A stretch of DNA of 53,071 nt. Origin: Caulobacter sp. GTDB taxonomy: Bacteria > Pseudomonadota > Alphaproteobacteria > Caulobacterales > Caulobacteraceae. Every line of letters begins with the position of its first letter. The first letter of the stretch is position 1. Shown here in pieces: positions 38,718-48,753 of this stretch. The notes below the pieces were generated by a model that was given only the letters and a program-made list of their open reading frames with translations, was not told where the DNA came from and searched no databases. A program made the position numbers and the translations under genes. The stretch spans positions 1 through 53,071 of the forward strand of contig JARWZW010000073.1 of assembly GCA_029866155.1 (NCBI GenBank), given 5' to 3'.

Positions 38718-39883
38718 GCCGCCCCCTGACAGTCATGTTGGTGGCTGCAGAGGCGTCAGGCGACGCCCTTGGGGCCGGGCTGGCGATAGCCTTGAGGAAC
38801 CGACTGGGTGACGGGGTTCGATTCGTCGGGGTTGGCGGCGCGCTTATGGCGGCCCAGGGGATCGAGAGTCCCTTCGATATCGCGCCCCTGTCGATCCTCG
38901 GCATCATCGAGGGTGTCCGCGCTTTGCCGATGGTTAGGCGACGGGTCAAGGACACGGCCGCCCTCGCGGCCCGCGAAAGGCCCGATGTCGCCATCCTGAT
39001 CGACAGCTGGGGGTTTACGCTCCGGGTCGCCCAGGCCCTGAGGGCCCAGGCGCCGGACATGCCGCTGATCAAGTATGTCGGACCCCAGGTCTGGGCCAGT
39101 CGCCCGGGACGGGCGCGGACCCTGGCGGCATCCGTAGATCTTTTGCTATCCATCCATGGATTTGACGCCCCCTGGTTCGAGCGGGAAGGGTTGAAGGTCG
39201 TGACAGTGGGCAACCCGACCCTGGTGCGGGACTATTCCAAGGCCGATCCGGCCCGGCTGAGGGCCCATATCGGCGCCGGAGCCAAGGATCCGATCCTTCT
39301 CCTGCTGCCCGGAAGTCGACCGGCTGAGATCCGCCATGTGCTGCCTCATTTTGAGGAAGCGGCGGCCCTGTTGAAGGCGGAACGCCCCAATCTGCGAATT
39401 GTGGTTCCATTGGCCTCCACTGTGGCCGATGCGGTGAAGGCTCGTATCGCAGGCTGGCCTTTCCGCGCCCATGTCATCGAGGATGCCCTGCTCAAGGATG
39501 ATGCCTTTGTAGCGGCGGACCTGGCCCTTGCCTGCAGCGGAACCGTCACAACCGAACTGGCCCTTGCCGGTTGCCCCATGGTCGTGGCCTACCGGTTGGG
39601 GCCGGTCAGCTACAGGCTGGCGATGCTTGTCTTCAAGTCGCCATGGGTGACCATGTTCAATATCGCCGCGGGCAGGTCGGTGGCGCCTGAGCTGCTACAG
39701 AACGACTGTACGGGCCCCAAACTGGCGGCGGCCCTGGCCGAGCGGCTGGATCGCCCGGCCGCCCTTGCCGTCCAGGCCGCAGCCCAGACCGAGGCAGTGG
39801 TTCTCATGGGACGGCCTGATGGCGATCCCTCAACCAAGGCGGCAGACGCGGTGCTCAGCTACCTGGCGTCCCGAGCAGCTTGA
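38714..39883 (+). CDS. lpxB: Lipid A disaccharide synthase
   Basis: A GT-B-fold, membrane-associated glycosyltransferase joining lipid X to UDP-diacylglucosamine, 389 residues. Motifs are VAAEASGDALGAGLA at the start, IDSWGFTLRVAQ, KYVGPQVWASRPGRA, LLLPGSRPAEIRHVLP, and ACSGTVTTELALAGCPMVVAYR. It starts with GTG in the lpxI stop and ends the envelope operon. The last 29 bases overlap the convergent GNAT frame. Confidence 0.95.
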   Translation: MSRPLTVMLVAAEASGDALGAGLAIALRNRLGDGVRFVGVGGALMAAQGIESPFDIAPLSILGIIEGVRALPMVRRRVKDTAALAARERPDVAILIDSWGFTLRVAQALRAQAPDMPLIKYVGPQVWASRPGRARTLAASVDLLLSIHGFDAPWFEREGLKVVTVGNPTLVRDYSKADPARLRAHIGAGAKDPILLLLPGSRPAEIRHVLPHFEEAAALLKAERPNLRIVVPLASTVADAVKARIAGWPFRAHVIEDALLKDDAFVAADLALACSGTVTTELALAGCPMVVAYRLGPVSYRLAMLVFKSPWVTMFNIAAGRSVAPELLQNDCTGPKLAAALAERLDRPAALAVQAAAQTEAVVLMGRPDGDPSTKAADAVLSYLASRAA

Positions 39884-40382
39884 AGAACAGGCTGGTGGCT
39901 TCGAGGTCGCCGCCGCTCAAAAGCGCGTAACGGGGAATGACGCCGGCCCGCTCATTACCGAGCCGGATATAGAGCCGCTCCGCATCGGAGCCCGTCTGGG
40001 TGTCCAGCAAGATGAGGGATTTCCCAAGACTTTTGGCCTCGGCTTCAGCTCTGGTCATCAGGGCTGAAGCGATACCCTGGCCTCGCACCGCCGGCTTGAC
40101 CATCAACTTGGCGATCTCGCAGCGATGCCGGCCATTGGCCGGGGTGTCGATGATCAGTTGAACTGTGCCCACCGGTTGGCCGGCCGAAATCGCAAGGAAA
40201 ACAACCCGTTCCCCTGCCGTCACCCCGGCTCGCACCTTCAACCAGAAGTCCAGGGCTTCCTGGTCAGCCAAGGGTGAAAGAAACCCGACACTGGCGCCCA
40301 GATCGACGGTCTCGACCAGCAGGTCTCAAAGCGCCGGGTCAAGCTGCCGCAGAAGATCCGCTGTCGCGATCTCGATAATCAT
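39855..40382 (-). pseudogene. GNAT acetyltransferase gene interrupted by an in-frame TGA
   Basis: On the minus strand a frame runs from ATG 40382 to 39855. It reads MIIEIATADLLRQLDPAL, then a TGA (40328-40326), then DLLVETVDLGASVGFLSPL and on through a complete GNAT domain with the acetyl-CoA loop VKPAVRGQGIASALM. The frame is the same on both sides of the stop, and total length (about 175 codons) is normal for a GNAT protein, so a single base change explains it. A TTG at 40271 could start a 138-residue product, but it would lack the first strand and helix. Either this is a recent pseudogene or the base is a sequencing error. The substrate is unknown. It is convergent with lpxB. Confidence 0.7.
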
Positions 40383-40476
40383 GCCTACCCGGGCTCAAGA
40401 AGGGCGCGGATCCGTCGCGGGGAAAGGCGTGCCTGTTGACATGCTCCCGGTCCCCGAAGGACTGGTCTCTTGCCGC

Positions 40477-40529
40477 CCAGAGCCTGTTCCGTCTCGATCG
40501 AGTCGATCAAAATGAAAAACAGGCTCTGG
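40477..40529. repeat. 12-bp inverted repeat downstream of gltA (distal)
   Basis: CCAGAGCCTGTT (40477-40488) is perfectly complementary to AACAGGCTCTGG (40518-40529), with a 29-base loop that itself holds the palindrome CTCGATCGAG. It lies between gltA and the GNAT pseudogene. On the minus strand a T-rich stretch lies inside the loop, not after the stem, so it is not a standard terminator. Confidence 0.6.
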
Positions 40530-40541
40530 TTGACAGGCTTG

Positions 40542-40589
40542 GAGCATGGTCCGATCCGACAACCGCTTCACGCTTATCGGACCAAGCTC
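40542..40589. repeat. Imperfect 14-bp inverted repeat abutting the gltA stop
   Basis: GAGC-A-TGGTCCGAT (40542-40555) pairs with ATCGGACCA-A-GCTC (40576-40589), 13 pairs and one A-A mismatch, with a 20-base loop. Its edge touches the gltA TAG. It is probably the first 3' hairpin of the gltA mRNA. No T-run follows on the minus strand. Confidence 0.6.
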
Positions 40590-41869
40590 TAGCCGCGGTT
40601 TTCGACCGGGACATAGTCCCGCTGGGTCGGGCCGGTGTAGAGCTGCCGAGGACGGCCGATCTTGCGACCCGGATCCTCGAACATTTCCTTCCACTGGCTT
40701 ATCCAGCCGACGGTGCGCGCCAGGGCGAACAACACGGTGAACATCGTCGACGGGAAGCCCATCGCCCTCAAGGTGATGCCCGAATAGAAGTCGATATTGG
40801 GATAGAGTTTGCGCTCGATGAAGTAGGGGTCGCTGAGGGCGATCCGCTCCAGTTCCATGGCGACCTCCAGCAGCGGGTCCTTGATCCCCAACTCGCCAAG
40901 GACCTCATGACAGGTCTTCTGCATGACGGTCGCCCGGGGGTCGAAGTTCTTGTAGACCCGGTGGCCAAAGCCCATGAGCTTGTACTTGCGGTCCTTAACC
41001 CCGGCGATGAACTCGGGGATCTTGTCCACCGTTCCGATCTGTTCGAGCATTTCCAGGGCTTCCTGGTTGGCCCCGCCATGGCTGGGGCCCCACAGGCAGG
41101 CGATGCCGGCCGCGATACAGGCGAACGGATGGGCGCCCGAAGAACCCGCCAGCCGCACAGTCGAGGTGGAGGCGTTCTGCTCGTGATCGGCGTGCAGGAT
41201 GAAGATCCTGTCCATGGCCCGGGTCAGGATCGGATTGGGCTTCCAGTCCTCGGCCGGAACCGCGAAACACATGCGCAGGAAGTTTTCGGCATAGGTCAGG
41301 TTGTTGCGCGGCGACACAAAGGGCTGGCCCATATGGTACTTGAAGGCCCGCGCGGCGATGGTTGGCATCTTGGCGATCAGACGATGGGCCGAGATTTCGC
41401 GCTCCCGGGCGTCATCGACATTGATGCTGTCAGCATAGAAGGCCGACAGCGCGCCGACGGCGCCGGTCATGATGGCCATCGGATGAGCGTCGCGCCGGAA
41501 GCCCTCGAAGAAGCGGTCGAACTGGGCATGCAACATCGTGTGATAGGTGATGTTGTGATCGAACTCTGTGTATTCCGCCGCCGTCGGCAACTCACCGTGC
41601 AGCAGCAGATAGCAGACCTCGAGGAAGCTGGATTGTTCCGCCAGCTGGTCGATCGGATAGCCACGATGCAACAGGATCCCGGCATCGCCGTCGATATAGG
41701 TGATCTTGCTTTCGCAGCTGGCCGTCGAGGTGAAGCCCGGGTCAAACGTAAAGACGTCGGCCTCACTATAGATCTTGCGCACATCCAGCACGTCAGGGCC
41801 GGTCGAGCCCTTCAGAATCGGCAGGTCGTAGCTTTTGTCCCCGATGCTCAGCGTCGCCTTGTCCGCCAT
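40589..41869 (-). CDS. gltA: Citrate synthase
   Basis: Condenses acetyl-CoA and oxaloacetate at the entry of the TCA cycle; hexameric type II form, 426 residues. An N-terminal beta domain ([17 protein letters not shown]) precedes the core with [19 protein letters not shown], the catalytic [27 protein letters not shown], and FYSGI. I start at ATG 41869 (MADKATL), with AAGGACGGGGGG upstream; the frame to 41911 is non-conserved. It lies 57 bases after gltX, with a promoter-like element in the gap. Confidence 0.96.
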   Translation of the reverse strand: MADKATLSIGDKSYDLPILKGSTGPDVLDVRKIYSEADVFTFDPGFTSTASCESKITYIDGDAGILLHRGYPIDQLAEQSSFLEVCYLLLHGELPTAAEYTEFDHNITYHTMLHAQFDRFFEGFRRDAHPMAIMTGAVGALSAFYADSINVDDAREREISAHRLIAKMPTIAARAFKYHMGQPFVSPRNNLTYAENFLRMCFAVPAEDWKPNPILTRAMDRIFILHADHEQNASTSTVRLAGSSGAHPFACIAAGIACLWGPSHGGANQEALEMLEQIGTVDKIPEFIAGVKDRKYKLMGFGHRVYKNFDPRATVMQKTCHEVLGELGIKDPLLEVAMELERIALSDPYFIERKLYPNIDFYSGITLRAMGFPSTMFTVLFALARTVGWISQWKEMFEDPGRKIGRPRQLYTGPTQRDYVPVENRG

Positions 41870-41915
41870 GCCCCCCGTCCTTTCAATCGTTGCCCCAAAC
41901 GAGCGTTTCAATGCG

Positions 41916-41923
41916 CTTATAGC
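41916..41923 (-). promoter_or_regulatory. gltA: Probable -10 element for gltA
   Basis: On the minus strand GCTATAAG matches seven of eight positions of the Caulobacter housekeeping -10 (GCTANAWC). It lies 47 bases before the gltA ATG, just beyond the gltX stop. The -35 is weak (TTTCGCC, 13 bases upstream, inside gltX). Confidence 0.45.
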
Positions 41924-41926
41924 GCT

Positions 41927-43339
41927 TCAAGACAAAGGCGAAAGTACATCGTCCATGCGGCCCAGAACCTCTGATCTGCCAAGGGCCGCCAAGGTGCGTC
42001 CCAGGTCAGGGGACGGTTGCCCTCCGGTCAGAACTGCTCGCATCGGCGGGCCTATCTTTCCCATCCCGACAGCCTCGGCTTCAGCGAAGGACTTTAGGCG
42101 AATGTCGAGGCTTTCGGGTGACCAGCTGGCCTCCTGATCAAGGGCCGTTCGGAGCCGCGCCAGGCGCTCCAGGGTCTCGGCAGTCAGCAGCGATCTGGCC
42201 TTTTCCTCTATTGTCACAGGCCTTTGCAGGAAAAGGAAAGCGCATTGGTCTGCGAGTTCCACCAGGGTCTTGCCCCGGTCCTTCATCAGGCCGATAGCGC
42301 CGTAGAGGCGTTGCAGTGACGCTTCGTCCAGCGGCTCATTCCGTCTGAGGCATACTTCCGTGACCAGCCTTGCCAGGCGGTCGTCGTCGGCCAATCGGAT
42401 ATAGTGGGCGTTGACGTGGTTCAGTTTATCCCAGTCCAGCCGCGCGGCCCCCTTGTTCACATCTGCGATATCGAACCAGTCAGCCGCCTGCTGATCGCTG
42501 AAAAGTTCGTCGTCGCCATGACTCCAGCCAAGCCTGGCCAGATAATTCCGCAGCGCTTCCGGCAGATAGCCCATATCGGCGAACTCGCCCACCGCCTGGG
42601 CGCCATGGCGCTTGGACAGTTTGCCGCCATCAGGGCCATGAATCATGGAGATATGGGCAAAGGCTGGCACTGGCCATCCCAGGGCCTGGTAGAGCAGGGT
42701 CTGACGGGCAGCGTTGTTCAGATGATCGTCGCCGCGAATCACATGGGTGACGCCCATCTCGTGATCATCGACGATAACGGCCAGATTATAGGTTGGCACG
42801 CCGTCCGAGCGCAGTAGAATCAGGTCGTCCAGCTCCCGATTGCGCAGGGTCACAGGTCCCTGGACCAGGTCCTGGATGCGGGTGTCGCCGTTCAACGGAC
42901 CGCGGAAACGGATGACATGGGGGCGCGCCAGGTTCTCGGCCGTAACCTCCCGGTCCCGCCAGGGCGAACGAAGGGCATGGCCTGCGGCGCGGGCTGCATC
43001 CTTGGCGGCGGCGAGCTCATCGCCCGCCAGCCAGCAGGGATAAGCCTTGCCCTCCGCCAGAAGCTGGTCAACGGCGGCCCTGTGGCGCTCTCCCCGGGCG
43101 TACTGGAAGGTCGGCTCCCCGTCCCAGGTCAGCCCCAGCCAGGTTAGTCCGTCGAGTATGACCTGGACATTGGCCTCTGTGGACCGCTCACGATCTGTGT
43201 CCTCGATGCGCAACACAAACTTGCCGCCAGTATGTTTCGCGTACAGGTAGTTGAACAGAGCCGTTCTTGCTCCTCCAATATGGAGCGAGCCGGTGGGCGA
43301 CGGGGCGAACCGTGTGACGACAGGGTTGACAGAAGACAT
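41927..43339 (-). CDS. gltX: Glutamyl-tRNA synthetase
   Basis: A class I synthetase that charges tRNA-Glu (and in many alphaproteobacteria tRNA-Gln for later amidation), 470 residues. The HIGH motif is SPTGSLHIGGARTALFNYL and the KMSKS motif is GGKLSKRHG; RIEDTDRERS and NLAVIVDDHEMGVTHVIRGDDH are typical. I start at ATG 43339 ([17 protein letters not shown]). That ATG shares its bases with the start of comEC on the other strand. gltA follows downstream. Confidence 0.95.
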   Translation of the reverse strand: MSSVNPVVTRFAPSPTGSLHIGGARTALFNYLYAKHTGGKFVLRIEDTDRERSTEANVQVILDGLTWLGLTWDGEPTFQYARGERHRAAVDQLLAEGKAYPCWLAGDELAAAKDAARAAGHALRSPWRDREVTAENLARPHVIRFRGPLNGDTRIQDLVQGPVTLRNRELDDLILLRSDGVPTYNLAVIVDDHEMGVTHVIRGDDHLNNAARQTLLYQALGWPVPAFAHISMIHGPDGGKLSKRHGAQAVGEFADMGYLPEALRNYLARLGWSHGDDELFSDQQAADWFDIADVNKGAARLDWDKLNHVNAHYIRLADDDRLARLVTEVCLRRNEPLDEASLQRLYGAIGLMKDRGKTLVELADQCAFLFLQRPVTIEEKARSLLTAETLERLARLRTALDQEASWSPESLDIRLKSFAEAEAVGMGKIGPPMRAVLTGGQPSPDLGRTLAALGRSEVLGRMDDVLSPLS

Positions 43340-45464
43340 GGGGACTCGAGGGCCGGGTTGGGGCGCGCGTCTTAGCACGTGGCTTTCCGCCGGTCCTAGT
43401 CTCGCCGACGAACTGGCCGCACAGCAGGTGCGATGGCGTCTCTGGGCGCCTGTGGCCTTCGGATTCGGGGCCGCCGGCTACTTCGCTCTCGGGACCGAGC
43501 CGGCCTTTTGGGCTTGCGCCCTTCTGGCGGCTGTCGTCCTGACCGTCACCCTATGGCTGCGGCGGCGCGCGGCCAGAGGTCCGCTTGGGCTGGTCCTGGG
43601 TCTTGCGACCCTGGCGGCCTTCGGGGCACTGGCCGGCAAGCTGCGGACCGAAGGGGTGCGGGCGCCGGTCATGGCGGACCTGGCCGGCACGGTGATGGTC
43701 GAAGGCTATATCGTCGATGTGGCCAGTCCCGGCGCCAAGGGCGGTCGGCTGCTGATTGCTCCCGTCCGGATCGAGGGGGTCCAGCCCCAGTCCTTGCCCT
43801 ACCGCATCAGGGTCACGGTCGCTCCGGACGCGGTCCTTGGCCCTGGCCTGGCGGTGCGACTGCGGGCGGGGCTGGGCCCGCCCCCGCCGCCAGCCAGCCC
43901 TGGCGCCTATGATTTCGCCCGGGACGCCTGGTTTGACCGGGTGGGCGGGGTCGGTTTCGCCGTGACCCCGCCGATGGTCATCAGCCTGAAGCCGCCGCCC
44001 TTGCGGCTTGCGCTGCTCATGCGCCTGAATGTCCTGAGATGGAGCCTCGCCCGACGTATCGTCGGACGGATGGGGCCTGAATCCGGGGGAATCGCAGCCG
44101 CCATGATCACCGGCCATGAGGCCTGGATCACACCGCAGCAGAATGAGGCCATGCGGGCCTCTGGCCTTGCCCATATCCTTTCGATCTCGGGTCTGCACAT
44201 GGCCATTGTCGGAGGATTTGTTTTTGCCACAGTTCGTCTGCTGGTGGCGGCCATGCCGCCGCTGGCTGTCCGGGTCGACGGCAAGAAGGTTGCTGCGGTC
44301 CTGGGCCTGGCGGCGATCTGGCTCTATCTGGGGATCTCCGGGGCTCCATCGCCCGCCATCCGGGCTGCGGTGACTGCGACGGTCGCCTTCCTGGCCATTC
44401 TGGTGGACCGCAGAGCGATCAGCCTGGACGCCCTGGCTGTCGCCGCGATGATCGTCCTTGTTCTCAGTCCGGAGGCGGCGACCGAGCCGGGATTCCAGAT
44501 GAGCTTCGCCGCCACTGCGGCCCTGGTCGCCCTGGCCGAGTCCCTGCCGAGCGCTATCCGGGAGATCCAGACGCCCTGGTGGATCAGGCTTCCCCAGGCG
44601 GCCGGGGCCTGGCTGCTGGCTAGCCTGGCCATGAGTCTTGTGGCCGGTCTCGCCACCGGACCCTTCGCAATGCACCATTTTAATCGCGTCGCCAGCTATG
44701 GGCTGATCGCGAATCTGCTGGTCGCGCCCCTGTCCAGCTTTGTGATGATGCCGGCCCTGGCCATTGGCGCCGCCCTGGAGCCGATTGGACTGGGCGGACC
44801 CTTTCTGGCCGCCGCCGGCTGGTCGATCGAAGCCATGACCGCCATCGCCGCCAGGACCGGCCAGGCGCCGGGCGCCCTGATCACTGTGGCCAGCGGACCC
44901 GACTGGACCCTGCCGGTCGCCTTCCTTGGAATTCTGATCCTCTGCCTCTGGCGCGGCCGTCTGCGCTGGGCGGGTCTGCCCATGGCCCTGGTCGTGGCCT
45001 TCTGGCCCCGGCCAGAACCTCCGGACATCTGGATTTCATCGGATGGTTCAGCCGTCGCCCTGCGACAGGATCGGCGGGCCATTGCTGCGAGACCGGAGAC
45101 CCGGCGCTTCGCCCTGGATGTCTGGTCCCGCCGACGGGGCCTCGAGATCGACGACAAGGCTGGTGGGACCCTGTTCGACTGCAACCGCCGGCGATGCCTG
45201 GCGGTCGGTCAGGGCGAGATCGCCAGCTGGAACCAGAGCCGTCCCCCGTCGGCCGAGAGCCTGGTGGAGCTCTGCCGGGCGAAACTGGTCATCCTGAGGT
45301 CTGTGGGGCCGACGCCCTGTCCAGGGCGATTTAGCCTGGATGCCGATGATTTCCGGGCCGGAGGCTCGGCGGAACTCTATCGTCAGGGCCAGGGATGGCG
45401 GGTTGTCTGGGCGCAGCCCCTGAGGGGGCGGCGCCCCTGGACGGTCAGTGATACCGGCGGATAA
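43338..45464 (+). CDS. comEC: ComEC/Rec2-family membrane protein (DNA uptake channel type)
   Basis: A protein of 708 residues with an N-terminal DUF4131/OB-like part. The competence domain (about 250-500) has [14 protein letters not shown] and [26 protein letters not shown], in about ten hydrophobic helices. In competent bacteria this family passes single-stranded DNA through the inner membrane. The C-terminal part (about 560-690) is where a metallo-beta-lactamase domain usually lies, but the HxHxDH metal motif is absent, so nuclease activity there is unlikely. I start at ATG 43338; a frame from 43251 would run antisense into gltX. It converges with lexA (20-base overlap). Confidence 0.9.
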   Translation: MGTRGPGWGARLSTWLSAGPSLADELAAQQVRWRLWAPVAFGFGAAGYFALGTEPAFWACALLAAVVLTVTLWLRRRAARGPLGLVLGLATLAAFGALAGKLRTEGVRAPVMADLAGTVMVEGYIVDVASPGAKGGRLLIAPVRIEGVQPQSLPYRIRVTVAPDAVLGPGLAVRLRAGLGPPPPPASPGAYDFARDAWFDRVGGVGFAVTPPMVISLKPPPLRLALLMRLNVLRWSLARRIVGRMGPESGGIAAAMITGHEAWITPQQNEAMRASGLAHILSISGLHMAIVGGFVFATVRLLVAAMPPLAVRVDGKKVAAVLGLAAIWLYLGISGAPSPAIRAAVTATVAFLAILVDRRAISLDALAVAAMIVLVLSPEAATEPGFQMSFAATAALVALAESLPSAIREIQTPWWIRLPQAAGAWLLASLAMSLVAGLATGPFAMHHFNRVASYGLIANLLVAPLSSFVMMPALAIGAALEPIGLGGPFLAAAGWSIEAMTAIAARTGQAPGALITVASGPDWTLPVAFLGILILCLWRGRLRWAGLPMALVVAFWPRPEPPDIWISSDGSAVALRQDRRAIAARPETRRFALDVWSRRRGLEIDDKAGGTLFDCNRRRCLAVGQGEIASWNQSRPPSAESLVELCRAKLVILRSVGPTPCPGRFSLDADDFRAGGSAELYRQGQGWRVVWAQPLRGRRPWTVSDTGG

Positions 45465-46149
45465 GGCCGACAAGCTTGCCCTGGACCTCGACCTGGTCGG
45501 GACCATAGATCTGGGTCTGATACTTGGGATTGGCGGCTTCCAGGGCGATTGAGGCGCCCTTGCGGCGCAGGCGCTTGAGGGTTGCGGTCTCACCCTCGAC
45601 CAGGGCCACGACGATCTCGCCGCTGGAAGCCTGGTCGGTCCGGCGGATCACCACATAGTCGCCGCTCAGGATGCCGGCCTCAATCATCGAGTCGCCTTCG
45701 ACCTCGAGGACATAGTGCTCGCCGGCGCCCAGCATCGACTCGGGCACGGGCAGGCGGTCCCTTTCGTGCTGGATGGCGTCGATGGGGACACCCGCAGCGA
45801 TCCGGCCCAGAATGGACAGTTCCCGGACATCGTTGGCCGGCTCCGGGGCCGGCGGCGCTGCCATGGTGCGCGACCCCTCGACCACTTGAGGCCGGAAGGT
45901 CTGTCGACCCCCTGCCGGGGCTGCTGTGGTGGCCTGCTGCGGCAGCTTCACGACTTCCAGGGCGCGGGCCCGATGGGCCAGGCGGCGAAGAAATCCGCGC
46001 TCTTCCAGAGCCGTGATCAGCCGGTGAATTCCCGACTTGGAGGCCAGGTCCAGGGCGTCCTTCATTTCGTCGAAGGAGGGCGAAACGCCGGTCTCCTTGA
46101 TGCGCTCGTGAATGAACATCAGAAGTTCGTGCTGCTTGCGGGTCAGCAT
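45445..46149 (-). CDS. lexA: LexA repressor
   Basis: The SOS-response repressor, which self-cleaves when RecA is activated by DNA damage. The 234-residue protein has an N-terminal winged helix ([42 protein letters not shown]), a linker, and a C-terminal S24 peptidase domain. The cleavage bond is A119-G120, catalytic Ser154 lies in EGDSMIEAG, and Lys192 in TATLKRL. A matching operator lies 56 bases upstream at 46205-46219, so it should be autoregulated. Confidence 0.96.
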   Translation of the reverse strand: MLTRKQHELLMFIHERIKETGVSPSFDEMKDALDLASKSGIHRLITALEERGFLRRLAHRARALEVVKLPQQATTAAPAGGRQTFRPQVVEGSRTMAAPPAPEPANDVRELSILGRIAAGVPIDAIQHERDRLPVPESMLGAGEHYVLEVEGDSMIEAGILSGDYVVIRRTDQASSGEIVVALVEGETATLKRLRRKGASIALEAANPKYQTQIYGPDQVEVQGKLVGLIRRYH

Positions 46150-46204
46150 GGCGAAGAGCTCTCCAGACGCGATTCGAACGGAACAAATCGCAAACGATGC
46201 GAAT

Positions 46205-46233
46205 GTTCTCTAGGTGTTCCGGGTTTATGTCAA
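46205..46233 (-). promoter_or_regulatory. lexA: lexA promoter with alphaproteobacterial SOS box
   Basis: GTTC-TCTAGGT-GTTC (46205-46219) fits the GTTC-N7-GTTC operator of alphaproteobacterial LexA exactly. On the minus strand a consensus -35, TTGACA (46233-46228), lies just upstream. The operator covers the expected -10 region (CCTAGAGA), so bound LexA would block RNA polymerase. Confidence 0.88.
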
Positions 46234-46271
46234 GTTAACCGCAAGGCCCGGGCAAGGGCGGATCTGCCGGT

Positions 46272-47060
46272 TCAGGCCATGAGTGCGCGGGTGGCTGCGG
46301 TGACGTCGGACTGGCGCATTAGGCTTTCTCCCACCAGCATCGCCCGGGCGCCGGTCCGTGCCATCCGAGCTGCGTCTGCAGCGGTGAAGAGGCCGCTTTC
46401 GGTGACCAGAAGGACCCCGGGAGGGAGGGTTTGGGACAGGCGTTCGGTCACGGCCAGATCAACCACGAAGGATCGCAGGTCGCGATTATTGACCCCGACA
46501 AGCCGGGCGCCCAGGGTCAGGGCGCGGTCCATTTCGGCCTGATCATGGACCTCCACCAGGGCGTCCATCCCGAGGCGCGCCGCTTCGGACATCAGTTCTG
46601 CAGCCAGGGCGTCCTCGATCATGGCCATGATGACCAGGATGGCGTCTGCGCCCAGGGCCCGGGACTCGGCCGCTTGCCAGGGATCGACCAGAAACTCCTT
46701 GCGCAGGCAGGGCAGGGAGACGGCCGCCCGGGCCTCGACCAGATAGCTGTCATCGCCCTTGAAGCTGGGTCCGTCAGTGAGGACGGACAGGCAGGCGGCG
46801 CCGCCGGCTTCATAGGCGCGGGCCAGCAGGGGCGGATCGAAATCCTCCCGGATCAGGCCCTTGGAAGGGGAGGCCTTCTTTATCTCGGCGATCAGGGCCA
46901 GCCGGCCCATGGCGGATCCGCGTTCCAGGGCCGTCAAGAACCCTCGGGGCGCGCTTGCGGCCAGGGCTCGGGCTTCGACAAGGTCCTGGCTTTGCGCCTG
47001 TTTGCGGGCGGCCACGTCAATGCGCTTGTAGGCGGCGATCTGGTTGAGGATGTCAGCCAT
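46272..47060 (-). CDS. trpC: Indole-3-glycerol phosphate synthase
   Basis: A TIM-barrel enzyme of tryptophan synthesis that closes the indole ring, 262 residues. Core motifs are [16 protein letters not shown] (catalytic Lys), [26 protein letters not shown] (catalytic Lys and Glu), [11 protein letters not shown], and LLVTESGL. It is not fused to PRAI (TrpF), unlike in E. coli. The ATG overlaps the trpD stop (TGATG), so the two genes are translationally coupled. It is the last gene of trpG-trpD-trpC, 120 bases from lexA. Confidence 0.96.
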   Translation of the reverse strand: MADILNQIAAYKRIDVAARKQAQSQDLVEARALAASAPRGFLTALERGSAMGRLALIAEIKKASPSKGLIREDFDPPLLARAYEAGGAACLSVLTDGPSFKGDDSYLVEARAAVSLPCLRKEFLVDPWQAAESRALGADAILVIMAMIEDALAAELMSEAARLGMDALVEVHDQAEMDRALTLGARLVGVNNRDLRSFVVDLAVTERLSQTLPPGVLLVTESGLFTAADAARMARTGARAMLVGESLMRQSDVTAATRALMA

Positions 47061-48073
47061 CAGCTGTTGGTGATCCGGACCAGGTCGTCCAGGGCTGTCC
47101 GGGCCCGCCCGTCATCGATCACGCTCCGCGCCAGGTCGACGCCGTCCCTCAGGGTCTCGACCTTGCCGCCGACCAGGAAGGCGGCCGCCGCATTCAGCAG
47201 GACCACATCGCGATAGGCGCCGGGTTCCCCGTCGATCATTCGGGTGAGCGCCTCCGCATTGAAGGCGGGCTCACCGCCGGTGAGGGCGTCCTGGGCATGC
47301 TTGGCCAGACCCACAGCTTCGGGCGTCACATTGAAGTTGCGGACCCCGCCGTCCCGCCATTCGCAGACCATGGTGGGGCCGGTGACCGTCATCTCGTCCA
47401 TGCCCGACCCGTGGACCGTCCAGGCCCGCTCTGCGCCCAGGGCGCCCAGCACCCTGGCCAGGGGTTCCAGCAGGCGGGGATCATAGACGCCCAGCACCTG
47501 TCGTCTTGCATTGGCTGGGTTGGACAGCGGTCCCAGCAGGTTGAAGATCGTCCGGAAGCCCAGTTCAGCCCTGACCGGCAGAACGTGACGCATGGCCCCG
47601 TGATGGGCCGGGGCGAAGAGGAAACAGATGTTGGCCTCATCCAGAGCGCGCCGCTGAAGATCCAGACCGGCATCGATCCGGACCCCCAGGGCGGTCAGGA
47701 CGTCGGAGGAGCCGGAGCGTGAAGAGAGGGCGCGCGTGCCATGTTTGGCGATCTTCAGTCCGCCGCCCGCTGCTACCACGGCCGAGGCCGTCGAGATGTT
47801 GAAGGTATGGAGCCCGTCCCCGCCCGTGCCGCAGGTGTCGACGACATCATAGGGGTGATCCAGGGTGACGGCGGCCCGGCGCATGGCCCGGGCGCAGGCC
47901 GTCAGTTCGCCCACGGTCTCGCCTCGAAGGCGGATGGCGGTGACCGCCGCCGCGATCTGGGCCGAGGTCGGCTCGCCCCGCAGGCAGGCGGCGAAAAAGG
48001 TCTCTGCATCGTCTTCGGACAGCGTCTGGCCGTCCGCAAGGCGGGCGAGGAGGGGCTTGAAGGCGTCAGACAT
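47060..48073 (-). CDS. trpD: Anthranilate phosphoribosyltransferase
   Basis: Joins anthranilate and PRPP in tryptophan synthesis, 337 residues. It has [19 protein letters not shown] (PRPP loop), [40 protein letters not shown], and the metal-binding DEM in [13 protein letters not shown]. The start is ATG 48073 ([15 protein letters not shown]), one base after the trpG stop; the frame to 48112 would overlap trpG. It is a separate gene, not fused to trpG as in some enterobacteria. Confidence 0.96.
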   Translation of the reverse strand: MSDAFKPLLARLADGQTLSEDDAETFFAACLRGEPTSAQIAAAVTAIRLRGETVGELTACARAMRRAAVTLDHPYDVVDTCGTGGDGLHTFNISTASAVVAAGGGLKIAKHGTRALSSRSGSSDVLTALGVRIDAGLDLQRRALDEANICFLFAPAHHGAMRHVLPVRAELGFRTIFNLLGPLSNPANARRQVLGVYDPRLLEPLARVLGALGAERAWTVHGSGMDEMTVTGPTMVCEWRDGGVRNFNVTPEAVGLAKHAQDALTGGEPAFNAEALTRMIDGEPGAYRDVVLLNAAAAFLVGGKVETLRDGVDLARSVIDDGRARTALDDLVRITNS

Positions 48074-48074
48074 G

Positions 48075-48665
48075 TCAGACCGTTGCGGTACGCGGCACAG
48101 CCGCCAGGTCAAGGAAATTGGCGAGAAGCTGGTGGCCGCCTTCCGTGGCTATGGATTCGGGATGGAACTGCACGCCATGGACGGGACGGGTGCGATGGGC
48201 CAGGCCCATGATCTCTCCATCCTCGGTCCAGGCGGTCACCTCGAGGCTATCCGGCAGGGTGGTGCGGTCAACCGCAAGGCTATGGTAGCGGGTTCCGGTG
48301 AAGGGATTTGGCAGGCCAGCGAAGACGCTCTTGCCTTCGTGATAAATGGGGCTGGTCTTGCCGTGCATGATGGCCTTGGCGCGGATCACATGGCCGCCAT
48401 AGGCCTCGCCCATGGCCTGATGGCCGAGGCAGACGCCAAAGATCGGCATGGCTTCCGGCGACTCCCTGAGCAGCGGGAGGCAGATGCCGGCCTGGGCCGG
48501 GGCCTTGGGCCCGGGGGACAGCAGGATGGCGTCGGGCTTCATGCCCAGGGCCTCCTGGACCGTCAGCACATCATTGCGACGCACGACCGTGCGCGCCCCA
48601 AGCTCGTTCAGATAGTGAACGAGGTTGTAAGTGAAGCTGTCGTAGTTATCGATCACCAGGATCAT
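48075..48665 (-). CDS. trpG: Anthranilate/aminodeoxychorismate synthase glutamine amidotransferase
   Basis: A class I glutaminase subunit that supplies ammonia to TrpE, and often also to PabB, 196 residues. It opens [19 protein letters not shown]. The oxyanion region is LLSPGPKAP, the nucleophile Cys79 lies in [15 protein letters not shown], and the His/Glu pair is in [13 protein letters not shown]. trpE is not in the window. It is first of the trpGDC unit; its promoter should lie beyond 48665, in or near the divergent small gene. Confidence 0.94.
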   Translation of the reverse strand: MILVIDNYDSFTYNLVHYLNELGARTVVRRNDVLTVQEALGMKPDAILLSPGPKAPAQAGICLPLLRESPEAMPIFGVCLGHQAMGEAYGGHVIRAKAIMHGKTSPIYHEGKSVFAGLPNPFTGTRYHSLAVDRTTLPDSLEVTAWTEDGEIMGLAHRTRPVHGVQFHPESIATEGGHQLLANFLDLAAVPRTATV

Positions 48666-48753
48666 GCGGCGTTTCTATCGGGCTTGGAGACGAAGGGAAA
48701 CCGGTTTGGACGGGCAGGCTTGCGCCGATCCGGCAGACTGGCATGGTCCGGAC

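Noticed and set aside
40436..41974. A 512-codon plus-strand frame opposite gltA.
   Set aside because: It is entirely antisense to citrate synthase, whose motifs are unmistakable, and its translation is a His/Asp/Gly-rich shadow.
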